From Pedobacter sp. UBA5917 (lineage in GTDB: Bacteria > Bacteroidota > Bacteroidia > Sphingobacteriales > Sphingobacteriaceae), in the NCBI RefSeq assembly GCF_002432345.1, contig NZ_DJDT01000298.1:1-20708 (forward strand): 20,708 nucleotides of DNA, given 5' to 3'. This document shows, in pieces, positions 6,932 through 14,616 of this stretch. Both the position numbers and the translations under genes were made by a program. The number at the start of each line of letters is the position of its first letter. The first letter of the stretch is position 1. Below the pieces are notes generated by a model that saw nothing but the letters and a program-made list of their open reading frames with translations, searched no databases and had not been told where the DNA came from.

Positions 6932-6959
6932 TTAGCATAAAAAGTATGGCGTATAATTG
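6932..6959 (+). promoter_or_regulatory. Possible promoter for the TonB-type barrel gene
   Basis: TATAATTG (6952-6959) fits the Bacteroidota -7 consensus TAnnTTTG with one mismatch, and a weak TTAG (6932-6935) lies 16 nt upstream. The predicted start of transcription would leave a leader of roughly 45 nt before the ATG at 7010. The match is weak and no other evidence supports it. Confidence 0.25.
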
Positions 6960-7009
6960 TAACAAATTGCAACTTGCGCAGACTAATTACAAAAAGACTA
7001 ACTCTTAAC

Positions 7010-9463
7010 ATGAAAAGACTTCTACTATTAACTTTTATCCTTGGAATATTTTTTACCGCACATGCCCAGTTTCCGGGCGGCTTTGGTGGAGGGGCTAAAA
7101 AACCTACGGTATTCGGACGTATAACAGCAACCATACTCGATTCAGTAACAAAAAAACCGATTGATTACGCCACCGTATCACTAATAACGGTTAAAGACAA
7201 TAAATCAGTTAATGGCGGTGTAACCGATGAGAAAGGAAAATTATCCTTACAGAATGTTGCGCCCGATTCTTATAAACTGATGATCGGTTTTATGGGCTAC
7301 AAAACAAAAACGGTTTTGGTTACCACAACACCATCTAAACCGGATAACAGCATCGGAACAATCTATATCTCGGGATCAGAAAATACTTTGGCCGATGTTC
7401 AGGTACAGGGTACAAAGGCCGTTATCGAAAACAAAATTGATAGAATGGTGTACAATGCAGAAGCTGATGGAACAAATGCCGGGGGCGATGCAACAGATGT
7501 AATGCGTAAAGTACCGATGCTTTCGGTTGATGTAGATGGAAACGTGCAGTTGCGCGGTGGTGCCGTTCGTGTTTTAATAAACGGTAAACCATCAGGCACA
7601 ATGGCCAGCAGTGTTTCCGACGCCTTAAAAATGATCCCCGCAGAGCAGATTAAAAGTGTGGAGGTAATTACCAGTCCATCGGCTAAATATGATGCCGAAG
7701 GTTCGGGCGGTATCATCAATATCATTACCAAAAAATCTAACGCACAGGGGGTAAGTGGAACGGTAAATGCTTCGGCAGGTACCCGTCAGAATAATGGTGC
7801 GTTTAACTTAACTGCAAAAACCGGTCGTTTAAGCATCAATACCAGCTTGGGTACAAATTTGGCCTATGCACAGAAATCGAGGGTGCAGTTCGAAAACAAT
7901 ACCCGGATTGATAGTTTAGGTAATGTGAAATTTAATAACATTAGCCAGGATGGTTATTCGAAATGGAGCCGCGACGGTTATAATGGTAGCGTTGGTGTAG
8001 ATTACGATTTTAACGCTTATAACAACGTAAGCTCTAATGTTAAATACAACAGTTTTTCTAACGGAGGTCCGGGAAGTGCAGATTATATCATCAACGGATT
8101 ACCATTGGTTAATAAAAGTGATATGGATATGGGCTTCAGCAATATCGATTGGAATGTGGATTATAAACACACTACCAAAAAAGAAGGCGAAGAGTTTACT
8201 GTTTCAGGTCAGTTATCAACAGGAAGAAATACCACAGAATTTCAGAACGAAATTGTAGGTTCCACCTTTAAGCCCATAAACAATAACAATACTGGTAAAA
8301 ATAAAGAATATACCGCGCAAACAGATTATACCTATCCATTTACCAAGGCAACTATTTTAGAAGTTGGGGTAAAAGGCATTTTCAGGAATATCAGCAGCGA
8401 ATTTAGCAACAACAGCGCAGGCGATTTCGATTACGATCAAAATGTGGCATCTGCTTACGGAGTGATCAGTTTCAAATTGAGCAAAAAATTAAATTTTAAA
8501 GGAGGTTTAAGATCAGAGTATACCAGTATTAGTTTTAACACCAGAGATGCAGGCATACAGAAAAATGATTATTTTAACCTCTTCCCAAGTGCCATCATTT
8601 CGCAGACCCTTAAAGGAAATGCGACGTTAAAATTAAGTTATAACCGTAGGGTACAAAGACCAAGTTTGTCTTATTTAAACCCGTTCCGTAACGAGAGCGA
8701 TCAGTTTAACGTAAGAGAAGGACAACCTGGTTTAAGCCCTGAGTTAAGTGATAACCTTGAACTGGGGTACTCTACCTTTATTAAAGGCTCTGTAATTAAC
8801 GCTTCGGTATTCTATCGCCGTACAGGTGGGGTAATTGAGAGTTCAATCCAAGCTTTTACCGAAAACGGAATCGATAAAACCTTAACTACTTATATTAACG
8901 TTGGTACGGCCCAAACTTATGGTGCCAATGTTTTTGCTTCTTACAACCCTAAACCAAAATGGACTTTAATGACCAACATTGGTGTAAATACCTATGAGGT
9001 GAGCAATACCCAAACAGGCGTTAGTACCGGTACTTTTTTAAACTATAACATATTTGGCCGTTCTGCTTATGGCTTTGGTAAAGGTTACAATTTCGAATTG
9101 TTCGGGGTGGTAAATTCGCCAAGAAGAACTTATCAGGGTAAAACAGATGCCATGGTTTTTTATGGAGCATCGTTCAAAAAAGACATCCTGAACAAAAAAG
9201 GTTCGATCGGTATCAATACCTTAAATCCTTTTACAAGAGATTTACACATTAAAACGGTTAATAATTCGGTTACAACAAATGGTAACAAAATCAGTACCCT
9301 ATACCAAAGTACCAACATTTATTATCCATTACGTTCTTTTGGTATTAACTTCAGTTACTCTTTCGGTAAACTTAAATTTACAGAGAAGAAAAAAATCAAA
9401 AACGACGATATCAAACAAGATCAGCAGCAAGGTGGAGGTATGGGCGGTGGCGTTCAACAATAA
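7010..9463 (+). CDS. Outer-membrane beta-barrel protein, TonB-dependent receptor family
   Basis: From the ATG at 7010 this is 817 residues. MKRLLLLTFILGIFFTAHA is a Sec signal peptide cleaved before QFPGG. A carboxypeptidase-regulatory-like domain follows (about 33-105: DSVTKKPIDYATVSL ... DEKGKLSLQNV), then a plug-like domain (about 120-225, with VRVLINGKPSG and GSGGIINIITKK). The rest is a long beta-barrel of the OMP_b-brl_3 type. After the last strand (NFSYSFGKLKF) there is a charged, Gly/Gln-rich tail ending GGGMGGGVQQ, unusual because barrels normally end on an aromatic residue. The ligand is unknown. It has its own strong terminator and no partner lipoprotein. The in-frame TTG at 6974 is not needed, since 7010 gives a perfect signal peptide. 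Confidence 0.88.
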   Translation: MKRLLLLTFILGIFFTAHAQFPGGFGGGAKKPTVFGRITATILDSVTKKPIDYATVSLITVKDNKSVNGGVTDEKGKLSLQNVAPDSYKLMIGFMGYKTKTVLVTTTPSKPDNSIGTIYISGSENTLADVQVQGTKAVIENKIDRMVYNAEADGTNAGGDATDVMRKVPMLSVDVDGNVQLRGGAVRVLINGKPSGTMASSVSDALKMIPAEQIKSVEVITSPSAKYDAEGSGGIINIITKKSNAQGVSGTVNASAGTRQNNGAFNLTAKTGRLSINTSLGTNLAYAQKSRVQFENNTRIDSLGNVKFNNISQDGYSKWSRDGYNGSVGVDYDFNAYNNVSSNVKYNSFSNGGPGSADYIINGLPLVNKSDMDMGFSNIDWNVDYKHTTKKEGEEFTVSGQLSTGRNTTEFQNEIVGSTFKPINNNNTGKNKEYTAQTDYTYPFTKATILEVGVKGIFRNISSEFSNNSAGDFDYDQNVASAYGVISFKLSKKLNFKGGLRSEYTSISFNTRDAGIQKNDYFNLFPSAIISQTLKGNATLKLSYNRRVQRPSLSYLNPFRNESDQFNVREGQPGLSPELSDNLELGYSTFIKGSVINASVFYRRTGGVIESSIQAFTENGIDKTLTTYINVGTAQTYGANVFASYNPKPKWTLMTNIGVNTYEVSNTQTGVSTGTFLNYNIFGRSAYGFGKGYNFELFGVVNSPRRTYQGKTDAMVFYGASFKKDILNKKGSIGINTLNPFTRDLHIKTVNNSVTTNGNKISTLYQSTNIYYPLRSFGINFSYSFGKLKFTEKKKIKNDDIKQDQQQGGGMGGGVQQ

Positions 9464-9487
9464 AACCCAATCTTAATATACATTCTT

Positions 9488-9525
9488 AAAGTCTTTCCAT
9501 ATTGCTGGAAAGACTTTTTTGTTTT
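9488..9525 (+). terminator. Intrinsic terminator of the barrel gene
   Basis: AAAGTCTTTCCA (9488-9499) and TGGAAAGACTTT (9506-9517) form a perfect 12-bp stem with a 6-nt loop, followed by a T-rich run (TTTGTTTT). It lies 25 bases after the stop codon at 9463. The flanking A's and T's make it potentially bidirectional. Confidence 0.9.
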
Positions 9526-9894
9526 AGAAGTATTAACTTTCTCAGAAGAACTCCGGTGGCTTAGGTGGTCACAAAAAAGTGCGGGTAATTTTAACAGGAT
9601 AATACACTTAACGATGTTTTTGAAAAAAAAAGCTTGTTACTTAATCTTTTAATCAGCTAAGCAGGCATTTGTTTGAAAATTAATCAAAATAATTGCGGTA
9701 CAACCTATTTTTTTAATACTGATGATTTTTTTGCCTCCTACTTACTCATGTTTTGCGTGTTTTTGCGGTATCATGATTCGCTATGTAAAAAAATACCGTA
9801 GATTTTGTTCCATCTGTCATGTTTTGTGCGTGTTTACGACGCTAAAAGCTTATATTGCATTAACTAACAAATCCTTAACCTAAACAATCGAGAT
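9526..9894 (+). promoter_or_regulatory. Leader/control region of the SusC-SusD operon
   Basis: This stretch holds no gene. At 9551-9576, CTCCGGTGGCTTAGGTGGTC resembles a common interspersed repeat of Bacteroidota (from memory). The rest is AT-rich and contains two pairs of direct repeats. TTGCGGTA occurs at 9693-9700 and 9763-9770, with an inverted TACCGTA at 9794-9800. TCATGTTTTGCGTGTTT begins at 9746, with a near copy, TCATGTTTTGTGCGTGTTT, at 9817. Both direct pairs are spaced about 70 bp apart. A TATATTG (9851-9857) is a weak -7 candidate about 38 nt from the ATG. These sites look like operators or promoter duplications controlling SusC. Confidence 0.45.
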
Positions 9895-12800
9895 ATGAGA
9901 AAAATCTTTACCTCACTTTTTTTTCTGTGTATTTTACTGGCCGGTGTTGCAGCAGTGGCGCAGGTAAAAACAATAACAGGAAAAATCACTTCTACTGATG
10001 ATGGTGGGCCACTACCTGGAGTAAGTATAAAAATTAAGGCAGGCACAACAGGTACCTCAACTGATGCAAACGGTAATTTTACCATTCAGGTGCCATCATC
10101 CAGTGCTGTACTTGTAATCAGTTTAATTGGTTATAAAACACAGGAAATTACCGTTGGTGCTAAAACCACTGTTAATGCAGTACTGGCTTCTGATGCGCAG
10201 GAATTACAGGAAGTAACCATTTCTACCGCTTTGGGTATTACCCGGCAGGCAAAATCGTTAGGCTATGCCGCGCAAACCGTTGGCGATAAAGACCTTAATT
10301 TTAACCATCAGCCCAACTTAATCAATGCCTTGCAAGGAAAAGTTGCAGGTGCAACCATTTCAAGCACAGGCGGTGGGCCAGGTCAGGGAGCAAGTATAAA
10401 AATTAGGGGCATAAATTCGATCGACCCTAATATTCCAAGCGATCCATTATACGTAATTGATGGTGTGCAGATCGACAATACCACTTCAACATTGGGTGCA
10501 AATCCCGGGGGCACTGCTTATGGCGCCAGGGGCGTAAGCAACAGGGCATCAGATGTGAACCCTGAAGATATCGAAACCATCAATATTTTGAAAGGTGGAG
10601 CAGCTACAGCACTTTATGGTTTAAGAGGTGCTAATGGTGTAGTGGTAATTACCACTAAAAAAGGAAAAGCTGGTGGTTTTAATATCAACCTCAATAGTAC
10701 TTATGGTTTCGACAATGTGCTGATTAGTCCTGATGTACAAACAGAGTATACACAGGGTGTTAGGGGAGTTTATACAAATCCTCCGGCAGGTATTGGACCA
10801 GCATGGGGGCCAACAATTGCAGAAGCAAAATTGATAGATCCAACGCATCCGGATCAACTATTTGATAATTACAAACAAGCATTTGGAACCGGGCAGCAAT
10901 ATAAAAATTCGGTTTCTGTAGCTGGTGGAAGTGAAGCCATAAAATTCTTTTCTTCGGTTTCCCAACTCTATCAAAAGGGAATGATGCCGAATACAGACTA
11001 TAAAAACTTCTCTGCAAGGTTGAATACTGATTTTACCATCAGTCCAAAATTTAAAGCTGCGGTAAACATGAATTTCAATAATTCTGGCGGGTATACCTAC
11101 AGTGCCGATCGCTTTGGCGAAGGTTTGGCTTATTGGTCGCCAAGATATGATGTAGCCAATTCTGAAAACCCAGATGGTACCCAGGTTTATTTAGGTACCA
11201 ATAACCCAATTTGGGGAACGGCAAACAATAAATTAAAAGGCGATGTTAACCGTTTTATCGGTGGAGCCGCCTTAACATACGATCCTGTTAAATGGCTAAA
11301 TTTCTCTTACCGTTTCGGTGTGGATACCTATAACGATAACAGGATTAGAACAGCCAGGGGGCCGATGTTTACCGGAGAAAATGTTTACGACAACGAATTT
11401 GGTTTTTATGGAGAATACAACACCAAGTTCAGAACTTTGAACAGCACATTTGTTGCAACTTTTAATACAAAGATAGCGGAAGGCTTAAACGGAACTTTAC
11501 GCGTTGGACAGGAAGTTTACGATAAGCGTGTTAAAGATGTTGGAGTACTGGGCAGCCAGTTGAGTATTTACAATTTCTTCAATTTGGGCAATGCAAAAGT
11601 GTTAACGCCATCTCAAACCATAACAGAAAAAAGATTGGTTGGTTATTTTGGTGAGGCTACCTTCGATTATAATAATTACCTTTTCTTAACCCTTACCGGA
11701 AGAAATGATATTACCTCAACTTTGCCGAAAGATAACAGATCTTTCTTTTATCCATCAGCAAGTTTAAGTTATGTATTTTCCGATCATTTTAAACTTCCTG
11801 CATCAATCAGTCAGGCTAAATTAAGGTTATCTTATGCCCAAATCGGTAAAGATGCGTCAGAATATGCTACCTCGTCGGGTTTTACCAATTACATTAACCT
11901 GCCTACCGGTACAACCGGTTTAACCATTTCGCCAAACCTGGGTAATCCAACGCTCCGACCAGAATTTACGAATTCTTTTGAGGCTGGTTTAGAGATGTCG
12001 TTCTTTAAAAACCGCTTGGGATTTGACTTTACTTACTATTATTCATTGAGTAAAGATCAGATTGTTCGTGCACAGGTTTCGTCTGCAACCGGTTATGTCT
12101 CATCCTTTATCAATGCGGGTGATATCAGAAATAGAGGTGTAGAATTAGTGATTAACGGAAAACCTATTGTAAGTGAGCAGTTTAAGTGGGATGTGAACCT
12201 TAACTTATCAGCCAATAGAAACAAAGTATTAACCATGCCAATTGGTATAAGCGAGCTGGTTTATGGTGCAGCCAGGGGATACGGAAATGCCGGAGTAACT
12301 ATGAAATTGATTCAGGGCCAGCCTTATGGAAATATTTATGGCAGTTATTTTACCAGGTATTCTCCTCAACAGCAAGATCCGGTTTTTTTGGATAAAAACC
12401 TTCCATTATTGATCGGTGCAAACGGCTTTCCCGTAATTTCGGGCGGACAACAGCGCTTACTGGGTAATTCACAGCCCGATTATGTTATCGGATTTGGCAA
12501 TACTTTCAGGTATAAACAGTTTAGCTTAAATGTACTTTTTGATGCACGTTTAGGTTTCGAAAAGTATAACTGGTTAGAAGACTTTTATGCCGCATTCGGA
12601 TTACCGGATTATACTGCCGACAGAAGATCGTACAAAGTATTCGATGGTGTACTTGCAAACGGAACACCAAACACCAAGCAGGTTTGGCTGGGCCAGAATA
12701 CGGTAGATGGGGTAGACTATGGAGAAGGTTACTACCGCGTATATTACAGGAACGTTTCAGAGCCATTTGTATCCGATGCTTCGTGGGTAAGATTGCGTTC

Positions 12801-13023
12801 TGCAAGTTTAAGTTATGCATTACCCTCGAAGTGGCTTCCGGCAAAAACAATAAAATCTGCAAGTTTATCCGTTACCGGAAATAATTTGTGGTTATGGACA
12901 AAATACTATGGTGTAGATCCAGAATCCAGCTCTTTCGATTCGGGTAGCAATAATGATGGCTCTGCCGGCTTTACCTATCCAAGTGCAAGAACTATCCTTT
13001 TCTCTATTAATGTTGGTTTTTAA
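9895..13023 (+). CDS. SusC/RagA family TonB-linked outer-membrane transporter
   Basis: This is a 1042-residue TonB-dependent transporter. The signal peptide is MRKIFTSLFFLCILLAGVAA, ending VAQ. A CarboxypepD_reg-like domain spans about 26-98 (LPGVSIKIKAGTTGTSTDA, then LIGYKTQEI). The plug runs about 105-260 (TALGITRQAKSLGYAAQTV; KIRGINSI; PLYVIDGVQI; GLRGANGVVVITTKKGK). The remainder is a 22-strand-type barrel ending ILFSINVGF, with the expected terminal Phe. SusC proteins import oligomers bound by a SusD lid. No STN domain is present, so direct signalling to a FecR/ECF pair is not expected. SusD follows after 12 nt. The paralogue type (SusD-like_2 partner) and the peptidase downstream point to peptide-like substrates. 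Confidence 0.95.
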   Translation: MRKIFTSLFFLCILLAGVAAVAQVKTITGKITSTDDGGPLPGVSIKIKAGTTGTSTDANGNFTIQVPSSSAVLVISLIGYKTQEITVGAKTTVNAVLASDAQELQEVTISTALGITRQAKSLGYAAQTVGDKDLNFNHQPNLINALQGKVAGATISSTGGGPGQGASIKIRGINSIDPNIPSDPLYVIDGVQIDNTTSTLGANPGGTAYGARGVSNRASDVNPEDIETINILKGGAATALYGLRGANGVVVITTKKGKAGGFNINLNSTYGFDNVLISPDVQTEYTQGVRGVYTNPPAGIGPAWGPTIAEAKLIDPTHPDQLFDNYKQAFGTGQQYKNSVSVAGGSEAIKFFSSVSQLYQKGMMPNTDYKNFSARLNTDFTISPKFKAAVNMNFNNSGGYTYSADRFGEGLAYWSPRYDVANSENPDGTQVYLGTNNPIWGTANNKLKGDVNRFIGGAALTYDPVKWLNFSYRFGVDTYNDNRIRTARGPMFTGENVYDNEFGFYGEYNTKFRTLNSTFVATFNTKIAEGLNGTLRVGQEVYDKRVKDVGVLGSQLSIYNFFNLGNAKVLTPSQTITEKRLVGYFGEATFDYNNYLFLTLTGRNDITSTLPKDNRSFFYPSASLSYVFSDHFKLPASISQAKLRLSYAQIGKDASEYATSSGFTNYINLPTGTTGLTISPNLGNPTLRPEFTNSFEAGLEMSFFKNRLGFDFTYYYSLSKDQIVRAQVSSATGYVSSFINAGDIRNRGVELVINGKPIVSEQFKWDVNLNLSANRNKVLTMPIGISELVYGAARGYGNAGVTMKLIQGQPYGNIYGSYFTRYSPQQQDPVFLDKNLPLLIGANGFPVISGGQQRLLGNSQPDYVIGFGNTFRYKQFSLNVLFDARLGFEKYNWLEDFYAAFGLPDYTADRRSYKVFDGVLANGTPNTKQVWLGQNTVDGVDYGEGYYRVYYRNVSEPFVSDASWVRLRSASLSYALPSKWLPAKTIKSASLSVTGNNLWLWTKYYGVDPESSSFDSGSNNDGSAGFTYPSARTILFSINVGF

Positions 13024-13035
13024 AAAGGAAATACG

Positions 13036-14469
13036 ATGCAAAAAATTATAAAATACACAATATATTCAGCTTTAATTGCAACAATGGGGTTGCAAAGCTG
13101 TAAAGACAGCTATTTTGATAAGCTGGCTGATAATCCTAATCAGGTTACTGTTCCAACATTGCCATCATTGTTGGCAACTTCAACGGCTAAAGCAGGAATA
13201 AACAACTATAATGTAGCAAGTATTATTGTGCCTTATGTACAATATACTGCAAACCCTACAGCAAGTGGCGCTGGTGATACTTATCAGTCTATTGATTTCA
13301 GTGCTACCTGGGACGCCCTCTATTTTGCCATGGCAGATGCCAACGAAATGAAAAAACTGGCAGTAGCACAGGGATCGAGCGAATATAAGGGTGTTGCCGA
13401 TGTGCTTATCGCTTACAACCTTATTATGGTTAACGATCTTTGGGGCAATGCGCCCTTTTCGCAGGCTTTCGACATAACCAATTTTACACCGAAGTACGAT
13501 ACAGGGCAGGAGGTTTACAACCAAACAATGGCACTGGTGGATGAGGCCATTGTAGAATTGGCCAAAACAAATGCAACCGTTAAATTAACGGCTGCAAACG
13601 ATCTTATTTATGGTGCTTCTGCAGCAACTGAGCGGGCTAACTGGCTAAAATTTGCTTATGCCCTTAAAGCAAGGTTATTGAATAAAGTAAGCAAAACAAC
13701 CGCATACAATCCAACAGCAGTTCTTAGTGCAGTAAGCAATTCTTTTGCTTCCAACTCCGATGATGCTGCAATGGGAAGTTTTGTAATCAGGAATTTTTGG
13801 GCAAGTGTGGCCATTGCAAATGCTTCCCAATCGCTGGGCGGCTGGCTTTCAGAACAATTAATAGATCACCTTAATGGACCTACTTACGGTGTGGTTGATC
13901 CACGGATTGCGAAAATAACCGATAAAACCATTAACAATGTGTATATAGGTACGGTAAATGGCGCAGGTAATAGGGGTACAGGGGGCAATACCACCAAAGA
14001 TGAGTGTTATATCTCTGTAAATTCACCCTGGACGAGTCCAACATCTCCAATATTTATCGCAACCTATGCCGAATTAAAATTTATTGAGGCTGAGGCTGCG
14101 TTGGCTTCAGATAAACCGAGGGCTTATGCAGCCTATATTGCTGCGATTGGTGCCAATATGGATAAATTTCAGGTGGCCGCCCCCGATAAAGCCATTTATC
14201 TTGCCGATCCGCGCGTAGCTGTTGGTGCAGCAGCTTTAACCAAAGATCTGATCTTAAAAGAAAAATATGTGGCAACCTACCTAAATCCTGAAGCCTGGAA
14301 CGATGCCCGCAGATACGATTATAAGTATAAAGACTTTACACTTCCGGTAAATGCGGTTTTAACCGACTTCATCCGCAGGTTAGATTATCCACAGGGCGAA
14401 AGAAGCAAAAATGGCGCAAATGTGCCTGCTGATGTTCCAAGAACTACCAAACTTTGGTGGGATCAGTAA
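13036..14469 (+). CDS. SusD/RagB family nutrient-binding outer-membrane lipoprotein (SusD-like_2 type)
   Basis: This 477-residue lipoprotein has a lipobox at LQSC with C22 as the lipidated residue, followed by KDSYFD; the early acidic/lysine residues are compatible with surface export. The N-terminus (DNPNQVTVPTLPSLLATSTAKAG), the central TPR-like helices (WDALYFAMADANEMKKLA; YKGVADVLIAYNLIMVNDLWG) and FIEAEAALAS near the C-terminus are typical of the SusD-like_2 group. It forms the lid over the SusC barrel and determines substrate. AAAAGGAAA just before the ATG is one of the few Shine-Dalgarno-like sites in the window, and the 12-nt gap implies translation coupled to SusC. Confidence 0.92.
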   Translation: MQKIIKYTIYSALIATMGLQSCKDSYFDKLADNPNQVTVPTLPSLLATSTAKAGINNYNVASIIVPYVQYTANPTASGAGDTYQSIDFSATWDALYFAMADANEMKKLAVAQGSSEYKGVADVLIAYNLIMVNDLWGNAPFSQAFDITNFTPKYDTGQEVYNQTMALVDEAIVELAKTNATVKLTAANDLIYGASAATERANWLKFAYALKARLLNKVSKTTAYNPTAVLSAVSNSFASNSDDAAMGSFVIRNFWASVAIANASQSLGGWLSEQLIDHLNGPTYGVVDPRIAKITDKTINNVYIGTVNGAGNRGTGGNTTKDECYISVNSPWTSPTSPIFIATYAELKFIEAEAALASDKPRAYAAYIAAIGANMDKFQVAAPDKAIYLADPRVAVGAAALTKDLILKEKYVATYLNPEAWNDARRYDYKYKDFTLPVNAVLTDFIRRLDYPQGERSKNGANVPADVPRTTKLWWDQ

Positions 14470-14476
14470 ATTGCTA

Positions 14477-14518
14477 AGCGTTTGGCGAAAAGCGTTTATC
14501 TAGCTTTCGCCAAACGCT
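14477..14518. repeat. Perfect 14-bp hairpin after SusD
   Basis: AGCGTTTGGCGAAA (14477-14490) and TTTCGCCAAACGCT (14505-14518) are exact complements with a 14-nt loop. There is no T-run after it, so it is more likely a repeat element or RNA-stabilising 3' structure than an intrinsic terminator. The next 95 bases up to the peptidase ATG are C-rich and contain similar words (CCGCTTAGCGC, ATTCGCCAACCG), suggesting a decayed longer repeat. Confidence 0.75.
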
Positions 14519-14616
14519 ACCCTTTTATGCACCATACACTTCTCGCCCTACATCAACCGCTATCCGCTTAGCGCTATTCGCCAACCGTCCCATGCTACGC
14601 GCCAATCTCCTAACGA

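Noticed and set aside
6974..7009. TTG start giving a longer barrel protein
   Set aside because: The ATG at 7010 gives a perfect signal peptide; the extension would put charged residues ahead of it.
6715..7134. 139-codon open frame on - across the CFA/barrel gap
   Set aside because: It runs through the repeat and into two good + genes; no protein-like pattern.
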